Shown here one piece after another: positions 34,864 to 42,536 of a DNA stretch of 64,000 bases. Below the pieces are notes generated by a model. That model saw only the letters and a list, made by a program, of their open reading frames with translations, was not told the DNA's origin and searched no databases. The stretch covers positions 1 through 64,000 of the forward strand of contig NZ_SIRT01000002.1 of NCBI RefSeq assembly GCF_004310325.1. Reading direction: 5' to 3'. The first letter of the stretch is position 1. Every line of letters begins with the position of its first letter. Made by a program: the position numbers and the translations under genes. The DNA comes from Hyunsoonleella flava. Lineage in GTDB: Bacteria; Bacteroidota; Bacteroidia; Flavobacteriales; Flavobacteriaceae.

Positions 34864-36255
34864 TTATGTTTTAGACAATTCGGTAAAATACTTATAAAAA
34901 TAGGGAATAGTTTCAATGCCTTTTAGGTAGTTCCAAATGCCAAAATGTTCATTTGGGGAGTGGATGGCGTCGCTATCTAGCCCAAAGCCCATTAAAATGG
35001 TTTTGCTTTTAAGTTCTTTTTCAAAAAGTGCAACTATTGGGATGCTACCACCACTACGTTGCGGAATAGGTGTTTTTCCAAAAGTGTCTTGATACGCCAT
35101 ACTTGCTGCTTTGTAGCCAATATTATCTATAGGCGTTACGTAACCTTGACCACCGTGGTGAGGTGTAACTTTTACCTTTGCGGCTTTTGGTGCGATACTT
35201 TCAAAGTGTGTTTTAAATAGTTGTGTAATATGTTCCCAATCTTGATTTGGTACCAATCGCATAGATATTTTGGCGTACGCTTTACTTGCAATAACGGTTT
35301 TAGCACCTTCGCCTGTATAGCCACCCCAAATACCATTAACATCTAGCGTGGGACGAATGGAATTTCGTTCGTTTGTGGTGTAGCCAGCTTCTCCGTAAAC
35401 AGCATCAATATCTAATGCGTTTTTATAATCTTTAAGGTTGAAAGGTGCTGTTGCCATTTCAGCACGTTCTTCTTTAGATAGTTCTTCTACGTTATCATAA
35501 AACCCTGGAATGGTAATATGGTTGTTTTCGTCATGAAGTGATGCAATCATTTTTGTGAGTATATTGATAGGGTTTGCTACGGCACCACCATAAAGTCCAG
35601 AATGTAAATCTCGATTTGGTCCTGTAACTTCAACCTCTAAATAACTCAATCCGCGTAAGCCAGTGGTGATAGAAGGTACATCTTTGGCAATCATACCAGT
35701 ATCCGAAATAAGGATAACATCGTTCTTTAATTTATTGTGATTGTTTTTTACGAATGTAGATAGGTTTTTGCTGCCCACTTCCTCTTCCCCCTCAATCATG
35801 AATTTTACATTACAAGGTAGTTGTTTGGTTTCAGTCATAAACTCCATTGCCTTTACATGCATGTACATTTGCCCTTTATCATCGCAAGCACCGCGCGCAA
35901 AAATAGCGCCCTCTGGATGAAGCTCAGTTTTCTCTATGATAGGCTCAAACGGTGCGGAATTCCATAATTCTATCGGGTCTGGAGGTTGTACATCGTAATG
36001 CCCATATACTAAAACAGTTGGTAAATTGCTGTTTATTATCTTTTCTCCGTAAACTATAGGGTAGCCATCGGTTTCACAAATTTCGACGGTATCGCATCCA
36101 GCTTTTTTTAAACTTGATTTTATAGCTTCGGCGGTTTTTAACACGTCTTTTGCATAGGCTGAATCCGCACTTATTGATGGTATTTTAAGCAGTTGGATAA
36201 GCTCATTAACAAATCTGTCTTCGTGTTCCTGTATGTAAGATTTTATATGATCCAT
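34864..36255 (-). CDS. M20-family dipeptidase
   Basis: A 463-residue cytoplasmic zinc peptidase. Metal ligands are visible in VYGHYDVQ (His, Asp), GACDDKGQM (Asp), IEGEEEVGS (catalytic Glu-Glu) and LISDTG, with a dimerisation domain around HSGLYGG. It resembles dipeptidases of the carnosinase-like CNDP branch (M20F). Monocistronic on the - strand with a family A repeat in its 3' gap. Confidence 0.9.
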   Translation of the reverse strand: MDHIKSYIQEHEDRFVNELIQLLKIPSISADSAYAKDVLKTAEAIKSSLKKAGCDTVEICETDGYPIVYGEKIINSNLPTVLVYGHYDVQPPDPIELWNSAPFEPIIEKTELHPEGAIFARGACDDKGQMYMHVKAMEFMTETKQLPCNVKFMIEGEEEVGSKNLSTFVKNNHNKLKNDVILISDTGMIAKDVPSITTGLRGLSYLEVEVTGPNRDLHSGLYGGAVANPINILTKMIASLHDENNHITIPGFYDNVEELSKEERAEMATAPFNLKDYKNALDIDAVYGEAGYTTNERNSIRPTLDVNGIWGGYTGEGAKTVIASKAYAKISMRLVPNQDWEHITQLFKTHFESIAPKAAKVKVTPHHGGQGYVTPIDNIGYKAASMAYQDTFGKTPIPQRSGGSIPIVALFEKELKSKTILMGFGLDSDAIHSPNEHFGIWNYLKGIETIPYFYKYFTELSKT

Positions 36256-36316
36256 GGTTTATTTTGAAAGGTAATATTCAAAAGTATAAAAAAGAATACT
36301 TTTTAGAGTTATGAGT

Positions 36317-36345
36317 TTGGAATTTAAAAATCTTGATTATATTTG
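36317..36345 (+). promoter_or_regulatory. tRNA-Leu promoter
   Basis: TTG at 36317-36319 and TATATTTG at 36338-36345, 18 bases apart, 10 bases before a tRNA-Leu 5' fragment. It now serves the intact tRNA-Leu at 36430 through the broken copy. Confidence 0.7.
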
Positions 36346-36355
36346 CAGTCCTTTT

Positions 36356-36396
36356 GCGGGCGTGGTGGAATTGGTAGACACGCTAGACTTAGGATT
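36356..36396 (+). pseudogene. 5' fragment of a tRNA-Leu gene
   Basis: GCGGGCGTGGTGGAATTGGT and the following D arm and anticodon-loop sequence AGACTTAGGAT match a tRNA-Leu(UAG) start. After the anticodon loop the sequence becomes TTTAACC, does not close the anticodon stem, and lacks the variable loop and T arm. The nearly identical start of the intact tRNA 74 bases on shows this is a remnant. It probably records a recombination or integration event at a tRNA-Leu site. Confidence 0.75.
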
Positions 36397-36429
36397 TAAC
36401 CTAATAAAAGTTCTTAAAATATTGAAAAA

Positions 36430-36511
36430 GCGGATGTGGTGGAACTGGTAGACACGTCAGACTTAGGATCTGATGCCGCGAGGTGTGCAGGTTCGATTCC
36501 TGTCATCCGCA
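36430..36511 (+). tRNA. tRNA-Leu (anticodon UAG)
   Basis: Acceptor strands GCGGATG/CATCCGC with discriminator A pair. The anticodon stem TCAGA-CTTAGGA-TCTGA gives UAG. A type II variable arm (TGCCGCGAGGTGTG region) and T loop GGTTCGATTCC are complete. CCA is not encoded. It lies at the left edge of a conjugative element, so it is a likely attachment site. Confidence 0.95.
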
Positions 36512-36540
36512 CTTTTTCAACTGCAAAGTTGCAGTCATAA

Positions 36541-36567
36541 AACCTCTCAGAAATGAGAGGTTTTTTT
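36541..36567 (+). terminator. Terminator after tRNA-Leu
   Basis: CCTCTCA-GAAA-TGAGAGG stem-loop followed by a run of seven T residues. Confidence 0.85.
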
Positions 36568-36740
36568 GTTTGGGTACAACATAGGTACAACATTTGCACT
36601 TTTTTTAGCTCGAATTGTATATTGATACTATATGCTTTCATTTAAAATCAAACATTATTTCTGCTTATAGATTTTAATAAATTATGTGTTTTCTCAACTA
36701 TACTTCTTCGATTGAGAGTTTATTATCATACAATATACAC
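36568..36740. other. Left flank of the element, non-coding
   Basis: About 170 bases with no gene. GGTACAACAT occurs twice in tandem (36573-36592), which could be part of an attachment site. A weak hairpin with CTCAA/TTGAG arms lies near 36695-36719. Confidence 0.35.
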
Positions 36741-36886
36741 GCAAGGTAAACTCGTAAAATACTTCCATCAAAAGACTACGGCATAAAGCCGACGCTTCTT
36801 CCACTACTCATTTATTCCGTTTCCTTTTGAGCCAAGATTTTATCTTCCGTTTGGTTTCTGCTCAAATATTGTTTAATCAAAAATTT
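36741..36886 (+). repeat. Direct repeat (about 146 bp), copy 1, leader of parB
   Basis: This stretch matches 38791-38938 over nearly its whole length, in the same orientation. Shared blocks include TAAACTCGTAAAATAC, CATCAAAAGACTACGGCATA and TTTATTCCGTTTCCTTTTGA, and TGCTCAAATATTGTTTAA at the end. It ends just before the parB start. Two identical leaders suggest coordinate regulation. Confidence 0.85.
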
Positions 36887-36893
36887 GAGTATT

Positions 36894-38681
36894 ATGACAA
36901 CAAAAGCAAGTACCACAAAGAAGCGCAGTAGAGCAAAAGCAACTGCCAAAAAAGAAGTAAACGGAAAGAAATCACCCGTACTTCAAATTCAGAACTTACC
37001 ATTAGGCAAAATCAAGCCTGACCCAGAACAACCAAGAAAGACTTTCAACAAAGATGCGTTACAGCAACTTTCTGAAAGCATCGAAGAGCACGGTGTATTG
37101 CAGCCAATTACGGTAAGGCTACTAAATGGCCATTACATCATAGTAATGGGCGAACGTCGATATCGTGCAAGCAAGCTGGCAGGAAAAAAGACCATACCCT
37201 GTATTGTGAGGACTTATGAGAACAATGATGTACTTGAAGTTCAAATCATCGAAAATCTACAAAGACGGGATGTAGAACCTACCGAAGAAGCTGAGGCAAT
37301 TGCTTACCTAAGTGAGAAATATGCTTCTACCGAAATTGCAAAGCGATTGGGCAGAACAGATAACTTTATCAGACAACGCCTAAAATTGGCAGGTTTGATA
37401 GAAGGTTTTAAGCACTTTGTCCGCAATGGCGAAATGACCATTTCCTTAGGTATTGGTGTCGCACTTTTTACACCAGAGGAACAGCAAATGATGTTGGAAA
37501 CGATGGGTGAAGATTTTAATGCCCATCAAATCAACAGGATGATTAAAGACCAGACCTATGACTTGGAAAAAGCATCTTTTGATGTAACCGATAAGAAGTT
37601 GGTACCCAAGGCTGGGTCTTGTGTAGAATGTCCGTTCAATGCCGCCAATCAAGGCAACCTGTTTGGCGAGGGTAAAATGGTCTGTACAAAATCAGCTTGC
37701 TTTGAAACGAAGAAAAGTAAATCGTTGTTGAACTTGATTGAGAAATCAAAGAAAGAGAATATCCTGCTGATTCCTGAAATACGACAGTATTGGGCAGATG
37801 ATGAAAACAATCAGCTCATTATTTCACAGTTAGAAAAAAATAGCTTGAAAGTCTATTTGCTAGATGATTTAGAAATAATCGAAGAACCTATTTGCCCTAC
37901 TATAAAGGATATCCAAGAAGAATATCGTAATTATGGTTTTCAAGAAGGCGAATTAGAGGAATGCTTTGAAGAAGCAATGACGGCATATAATGAAGAATTA
38001 AAAAATTACAATTCAGCCACTGATAATGGATTTGTAAATGGCATCGTTTTCCATCCTGGAAACTTCCAGAGCAAGGAAGTGTTTGTTAAGTTAATTGAGA
38101 AGTCAAAAGATGAATCCACGGAATATTCAGCACCATTGGCCAATAGGAAAATGGCTGATTGTACGCCCCAAGAACAAATCGTGAAAATCAACGAAAGGGA
38201 AATCCGCAAGAAGCACATCGAGAACAACAAGCATTTTGAAGAAGTTGTTCAGATGATTCGTGAGACCGGATACATCAATACAAAGAAGACACTTTCAACG
38301 GATGAAATGGTTGCGTTTTCGATATCGCTCTTTGAAAATAATGTGGACTATATGAGCCAACAAAAGTATTTTTCAAAGCTATTAGGCAACACGTCCAAGA
38401 TGACCAAAGTTGAAATGGTTGAGAATTTCAAGAAGAAGTTCAAAAAAGAAATCTTCCATAAGTTGATACGATATATGCTTACAAAGCAAGTGCATTTTGG
38501 CGAAAGTAATCACGTTAATAACCTGACCAACATTTCATTCTACAATGCGATGCAGGGATATTACAAATCCAAGATTGCCGGCATCGAGAAGGAATATGCC
38601 GATAAACGAGACAAGCGTGAAGCACGTTTGAAAGAGCGTATCACAGTTCTTGAAAAGAAAATTCAGGAACTCAGCGATTAG
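36894..38681 (+). CDS. ParB/RepB/Spo0J-family protein
   Basis: A 595-residue plasmid-type ParB. After a basic N-terminus, the ParB-N nuclease-like fold covers about residues 30-120 (IKPDPEQPRKTFN, GERRYRASKLAGKKTIPCIV), followed by HTH helices (IAKRLGRTDNFIRQRLKLAGL). The long C-terminal part has a cysteine cluster (SCVECPFNAANQ and MVCTKSAC), typical of ICE-borne Bacteroidota ParBs, and a coiled-coil tail. I chose ATG 36894 over the TTG at 36885. A terminator follows. It may serve partition or element-specific gene control; no ParA gene is beside it. Confidence 0.85.
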   Translation: MTTKASTTKKRSRAKATAKKEVNGKKSPVLQIQNLPLGKIKPDPEQPRKTFNKDALQQLSESIEEHGVLQPITVRLLNGHYIIVMGERRYRASKLAGKKTIPCIVRTYENNDVLEVQIIENLQRRDVEPTEEAEAIAYLSEKYASTEIAKRLGRTDNFIRQRLKLAGLIEGFKHFVRNGEMTISLGIGVALFTPEEQQMMLETMGEDFNAHQINRMIKDQTYDLEKASFDVTDKKLVPKAGSCVECPFNAANQGNLFGEGKMVCTKSACFETKKSKSLLNLIEKSKKENILLIPEIRQYWADDENNQLIISQLEKNSLKVYLLDDLEIIEEPICPTIKDIQEEYRNYGFQEGELEECFEEAMTAYNEELKNYNSATDNGFVNGIVFHPGNFQSKEVFVKLIEKSKDESTEYSAPLANRKMADCTPQEQIVKINEREIRKKHIENNKHFEEVVQMIRETGYINTKKTLSTDEMVAFSISLFENNVDYMSQQKYFSKLLGNTSKMTKVEMVENFKKKFKKEIFHKLIRYMLTKQVHFGESNHVNNLTNISFYNAMQGYYKSKIAGIEKEYADKRDKREARLKERITVLEKKIQELSD

Positions 38682-38699
38682 CTTTTGTTGTTTGAAGAA

Positions 38700-38729
38700 G
38701 GGTTGGCATTCGTGCTGGCCCTTTTTCTT
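38700..38729 (+). terminator. Terminator after parB
   Basis: GGGTTGGCA-TTCG-TGCTGGCCC stem with a UUCG-type tetraloop, followed by CTTTTTCTTTTT. Confidence 0.85.
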
Positions 38730-38790
38730 TTTTATGATAGTGCCTAAAAGAATGTATTTGCAAGGAAGGGGTTATCAATCAATAGTTAGC

Positions 38791-38938
38791 GCAAAGATAA
38801 ACTCGTAAAATACACCCATCAAAAGACTACGGCATAAAGCCATTGCGCTCATCCCTCTTCACATTTATTCCGTTTCCTTTTGAGCTGAGATTTTAGCTTC
38901 CGTTTGGGTACTGCTCAAATATTGTTTAACTAAAATTT
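38791..38938 (+). repeat. Direct repeat (about 146 bp), copy 2, leader of the 53-aa gene
   Basis: Second copy of the 36741-36886 sequence. It ends seven bases before the small gene at 38946. The variable middle (CATTGCGCTCATCCCTC versus GACGCTTCTTCCACTA) is flanked by near-identical arms, so the arms rather than the middle appear to be under constraint. Confidence 0.85.
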
Positions 38939-38945
38939 CAATTTT

Positions 38946-39107
38946 ATGAAACGAGTATCAAGTAATTCCAAAATTCAATTAAATGAAGTGGAAAACCACT
39001 ATCAATCGAGTCGTGAAAATTATGATATCGAAAGTGCGGAAAGTCACTTGGCTTATTATAGAGAAAAGCATCCAATCAATTATGCGGTTTTATTACAAAA
39101 TGTTTAA
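38946..39107 (+). CDS. Small hypothetical protein (53 aa)
   Basis: A 53-codon gene: an N-terminal basic start (MKRVSSNSKI), then a mostly polar helical protein with acidic patches (NEVENHYQSSRENYD) and ending INYAVLLQNV. I do not recognise a family. It is 17 bases before the DUF932 gene on the same strand and shares its leader repeat with parB. It could be a small regulator of the element. Confidence 0.55.
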   Translation: MKRVSSNSKIQLNEVENHYQSSRENYDIESAESHLAYYREKHPINYAVLLQNV

Positions 39108-39124
39108 TCTAAAAATCAAAAGCT

Positions 39125-39961
39125 ATGTATTTACAAAATTTGCAACAAGATGAAATATTTGTTCCATCAGAAATGAAATCATTAAAGAGTCTGACTCAGA
39201 TGGAATCCCGAAGAGGGCTTGAAAATGCCATTATCTCAAATGGTAAAATCGTTAATGTGGTCTCGAACAGCTATGGCCACATTCCGAATCAACTGTTCTT
39301 CAAAAAAGCCGAAGAAATGCTTACCGATGAACAACTGAACTTCCACAAGCGCACCATCAATAAAAACGATAGGTCATTTATTACCGATTTTATAATCGAC
39401 GACAAAAGCCAGTTTACCGTCAAGAACCATAAGGATTTGATATTGCCGATGCTTCGGTTCAAGAACTCGTATGATGGTAGTGAAAAGACCTCTGGCCACT
39501 TCGGTTTCTACAGAAAAGTATGTTCTAATGGCTTGCACGTTTCACAAGCGGAAATTGAGTTTTCCATTAAGCATAGTAAGAACAATACACACCTCATTAT
39601 GCCGAGGTTGAATAATCTGTTCGATAAATTTCTGGATAATGAGTTTTACACCATTACCAAGAAATTCGATAAGATGAAGGGATTTAAAATTATCGATACA
39701 CAGGAATTTGTAAAAGCCGTTCTCGATAAGACAAAGCTATTCAGATACGAGTGTAGCGACAAGAATAGCGAGCCTTCAAAAAAGTCTCGTGAAGTCATTG
39801 AGATATTAAATTACGAAGCCTTGCTGCTCAATGAAGAACCGAACCTTTGGCTTGGCTATAATGCATTCAATTCTGTACTTCATAATGTATTGAAAAAGAG
39901 TTTTGGCCAACAAGAACGGTTGGATAAAAAGGTGTTTGATGAAGTCTATGCTATGGCATAA
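39125..39961 (+). CDS. DUF932 / phage-plasmid-like protein
   Basis: A 278-residue DUF932-type protein (phage/plasmid-like protein family). Typical segments: KIVNVVSNSYGHIPNQLFF in the first 60 residues and GHFGFYRKVCSNGLHVS near 135-151. It is cytoplasmic with no membrane segment. Function unknown but common on conjugative elements, beside SSB and ParB. It follows the 53-aa gene by 17 bases. Confidence 0.8.
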   Translation: MYLQNLQQDEIFVPSEMKSLKSLTQMESRRGLENAIISNGKIVNVVSNSYGHIPNQLFFKKAEEMLTDEQLNFHKRTINKNDRSFITDFIIDDKSQFTVKNHKDLILPMLRFKNSYDGSEKTSGHFGFYRKVCSNGLHVSQAEIEFSIKHSKNNTHLIMPRLNNLFDKFLDNEFYTITKKFDKMKGFKIIDTQEFVKAVLDKTKLFRYECSDKNSEPSKKSREVIEILNYEALLLNEEPNLWLGYNAFNSVLHNVLKKSFGQQERLDKKVFDEVYAMA

Positions 39962-40699
39962 ATTAAATAAAGGTTTGTCCAGTACCTCAAACTGGATTTT
40001 TCATTTAATGAGAACGGTATTTACAAAACCACTTAGCACATTCCCCTACATTTCGCGAAAAGCTACATTCCGGAAAAAGAGCTTCACTACAAATATCTTG
40101 GACACAATCCACAATTTCAGCTTTCCATTCCGTTAACCCTTCCCGATGCTCTGGGAAGGAACACTACATTCCCAAGCCAAAATTGTGAATTAAGTCCGCT
40201 TTTTCATCGGAAAGCCATCACTTCGGTTTTCTTAACAGGATTTTCGGCGCGGTCTTCTTGAGCCCTCACTCGAAAATCCTTAAAAACCGAAACGCTGTCT
40301 TACACATTTTAAGGGGTTTATAATAGATAAAGCCTTTATTGTTTTTCGGGGCGTCGAAAAACAGGCACGACATAACCAACTCTAATTTAATCACAGCTGC
40401 TTATTTCGCTTAACTGTCGGTACGCTCAAACGCAACTGCGCTTAAAAGAATTGCTAATGTCCTTATGGAACTTGTCAAGACTATACGAGTTTTAGTGAAA
40501 AATAAGGTTTCTACTTCCTTGAAATCCGCAAAAAAGGCGGATTTACTACGTCGCAAACACACCTGATTTATTCCCTAAAAGTCTTGACAAAACCCACTCT
40601 ATCCATTGTGCGGTGCACGAAAGAAAAGAACAAACACCCCTTAAAATTTAAGCTGTTTTAAATCAATAGGGGAAATATAAATCTTTTAAATATTTTATT
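39962..40699. other. Long structured non-coding region between DUF932 and ssb
   Basis: About 740 bases with no convincing gene. Three nested or adjacent inverted repeats stand out. CGGTTTT...GGATTTTCG (40224-40246) pairs with CGAAAATCC...AAACCG (40271-40289). TTGTCAAGACT at 40472-40482 is an exact inverted partner of AGTCTTGACAA at 40580-40590. Inside that loop lies a hairpin AAATCCGC/GCGGATTT (40522-40544). This could be a replication or transfer origin, or a folded RNA upstream of ssb. Confidence 0.5.
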
Positions 40700-41044
40700 A
40701 TGAGTACTATTAAAAATCACGTACAGTTAATTGGAAACGTTGGACAAGAGCCAACCATTACGAACCTTGAAAGCGGAAAGAAAGTAGCCCGTTTTTCATT
40801 AGCCACAAATGAGTATTACAAGGATAGCAAGGGCGAAAAGCAAACAGATACGAATTGGCATACAATTGTAGCCTGGGGCAAGACTGCCGAAATTGTAGAG
40901 AAGTATGTTGCTAAGGGAAAAGAAGTGGGAATATCGGGTAAACTAAAAACCCGAAGCTACACAACCGATGATAATGAGCAACGCTATGTAACAGAAGTTG
41001 TAGCCGATGAAATCCTTTTACTTGGAAGTAAAGGCGATAAGTAA
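40700..41044 (+). CDS. ssb: Single-stranded DNA-binding protein
   Basis: A 114-residue SSB, shorter than chromosomal SSB (about 150-180) because it stops after the OB fold and lacks the acidic C-terminal tip. The OB segments are visible: VQLIGNVGQEPTITNL, TNWHTIVAWGKTAE and GISGKLKTRSYTT. It protects single-stranded DNA during plasmid or ICE transfer. It has a 740-base structured upstream region and a terminator after it. Confidence 0.93.
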   Translation: MSTIKNHVQLIGNVGQEPTITNLESGKKVARFSLATNEYYKDSKGEKQTDTNWHTIVAWGKTAEIVEKYVAKGKEVGISGKLKTRSYTTDDNEQRYVTEVVADEILLLGSKGDK

Positions 41045-41058
41045 ACCTAAGAATTAAA

Positions 41059-41095
41059 GAGGGCGTAACCGTCGAAAGATGCGTCCTCTTTTTTC
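41059..41095 (+). terminator. Terminator after ssb
   Basis: GAGGGCG pairs with CGTCCTC (one GU pair) around a purine-rich loop, followed by TTTTTTC. Confidence 0.75.
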
Positions 41096-41123
41096 ATTAT
41101 TCAAATCTTAAAAATTTCAAACA

Positions 41124-41504
41124 ATGAAAGCACAAGTTAACGAAATCAAAGAAAATTTACAGACGTTTAGCGGTACTGATTTCTTCTACCAAATACCACT
41201 TTTAAAAACTCGGTTTACGGATGGACTAAAATATCTGTCGGAAGTAGCCGAATGTTTTTGGCTTATTACAGACACTTCCGTAATTGCAAAAAGTCTGATG
41301 AACAGAAGCGAATTTGTAACCATAGACTTCAAAAGATTATCTGAAGAAAAGCAGGATTTTACAGGCTACGAAGCCGAGATAATTTACACCGACGGTAACG
41401 ACAATATTTTAGAAAAACACGGCTATCGTACAACTGATTTTCCGCTTGATGAACTACGGTTATTTTTTGTAAATGACACGCTGATGTTACCTAGCGAATA
41501 TTAA
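41124..41504 (+). CDS. DUF6876 family protein
   Basis: A 126-residue protein recognised as DUF6876, a family found on Bacteroidota mobile elements. Conserved segments: ENLQTFSGTDFFYQIPLL near residue 10, LKYLSEVAECFWLI near 37-50 and a tail ending with FPLDELRLFFVND. Function unknown. It sits 29 bases after the ssb terminator and just before a 65-aa gene. Confidence 0.75.
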   Translation: MKAQVNEIKENLQTFSGTDFFYQIPLLKTRFTDGLKYLSEVAECFWLITDTSVIAKSLMNRSEFVTIDFKRLSEEKQDFTGYEAEIIYTDGNDNILEKHGYRTTDFPLDELRLFFVNDTLMLPSEY

Positions 41505-41515
41505 ATTTTGAGGTT

Positions 41516-41713
41516 ATGATTTACATTAAATTTCAAGATTTGAGCGAGGAAAAACAAGAGGAACTTTTTCAAGTTTCTAGGGAACACGTTATACATCTTT
41601 TTGGGGAATCTATTCAAAAATATGTTGACGAAACTGGTGCAGATTTTGACAAGTTGATAGACGAGGAAATGATTAAAAATCTATACACGTATAACTTCGT
41701 TTTTAACATCTAA
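41516..41713 (+). CDS. Small hypothetical protein (65 aa)
   Basis: A 65-residue acidic protein, 12 bases after DUF6876 on the same strand. It has no signal or membrane segment and I recognise no family. The EKQEELFQVSREHVIHLFG part is a likely helix. A terminator follows 22 bases later. Confidence 0.55.
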   Translation: MIYIKFQDLSEEKQEELFQVSREHVIHLFGESIQKYVDETGADFDKLIDEEMIKNLYTYNFVFNI

Positions 41714-41735
41714 TTTCCTAAAGTTAGTTTTTAAG

Positions 41736-41760
41736 CACCTCTAATGTTAGGGGTGTTTTT
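41736..41760 (+). terminator. Terminator before the mobilisation genes
   Basis: CACCTCTAA-TG-TTAGGGGTG stem (one GU pair) followed by TTTTT. Confidence 0.75.
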
Positions 41761-42144
41761 GTGTGCAATTCACATTCAATTCAAGAAAAAAATGTATCTT
41801 TACAATGCTGAAATTCAGCGCACAAATTAAAGTAAGGTTATCCAATTTTTGACTTTCGCCGATACCCTTACACATCGAAAAATAACATATCGGAAAATCA
41901 TTTTCCTTGAAAATGGCAATCGGCTTTTTAGCCGGATTGTATGGATTTTTGTCACGCTTGCGCGTGACGAAAAGGAATAGCAAGAGGGTAACACGCTTCG
42001 CGATGTTTCGGATTCCTTTTCGTTTCCAAATAGCTGATTACCAGCGATTTGAATATATTTTAATTTCCTAACAATCAACGATTTGCGACAAACGGGCTGA
42101 GAACGCCCATTTTTAGAGAAGGTTTTGCGACAAATCGGCGAAAT
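41761..42144. other. Non-coding region before the mobilisation genes, oriT candidate
   Basis: About 384 bases without a gene; a terminator closes its left side. A hairpin GTCACGC-TTGC-GCGTGAC (41951-41968) is extended by T/A flanks to 41946-41973. TTTGCGACAAA-type direct repeats occur at about 42081 and 42126. The position just upstream of the BfmA/relaxase genes, the hairpin and the repeats fit an origin of transfer. No nic site is identified by sequence. Confidence 0.45.
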
Positions 42145-42525
42145 ATGGACTCATTTACTGGCATTAGATTTAAAAAAGAAACTGCGAAACGTTTCCAAAC
42201 ATTCTCACGCACATACTTCAAATCGCATACCGAGGCAATGTCCACAATGCTCGATTTTTTCTTCTATAACGAGATTTCCCCAAAAGAAAAATTAGGTCCA
42301 ACAGGACGCACCATCGAAGCCAAACTCTTAAAAAGAATTAATGCGGTTATCGCCATAATGCGAGATGTAGAAAAGACACAAACCAAACCTACGGTAGCAA
42401 TGATTCAATCGCTATTTGAAACAGAAGAACCCACAAAAAAATCGCTAATCGTAGAAAAGAAATATGCCGAAGAAAAGAAAGAAGTGCGCTTTCGCGAAAA
42501 GCAAAATACAAGTAATCAACTCTAA
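42145..42525 (+). CDS. BfmA/BtgA-type mobilisation protein
   Basis: A 126-residue DNA-binding accessory protein with a ribbon-helix-helix-like N-terminus (FKKETAKRFQTFSRTYF, then HTEAMSTMLDFFFYNEI). This matches BfmA/BtgA of mobilisable Bacteroides elements, which bind oriT and help the relaxase. It is 12 bases upstream of the relaxase-like gene and starts where the oriT candidate ends. Confidence 0.78.
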   Translation: MDSFTGIRFKKETAKRFQTFSRTYFKSHTEAMSTMLDFFFYNEISPKEKLGPTGRTIEAKLLKRINAVIAIMRDVEKTQTKPTVAMIQSLFETEEPTKKSLIVEKKYAEEKKEVRFREKQNTSNQL

Positions 42526-42536
42526 TTTTTTGAATT

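Noticed and set aside
36414-36641. Open frame on the - strand over tRNA-Leu
   Set aside because: It overlaps the tRNA and its terminator in reverse and has no coding character.
39903-40136. Open frame continuing past the DUF932 gene
   Set aside because: It is a shadow in another frame; the tail falls in the structured non-coding region.
41747-42078. Two - strand open frames in the oriT candidate region
   Set aside because: They overlap a terminator and an inverted repeat and lack start context or recognisable features.
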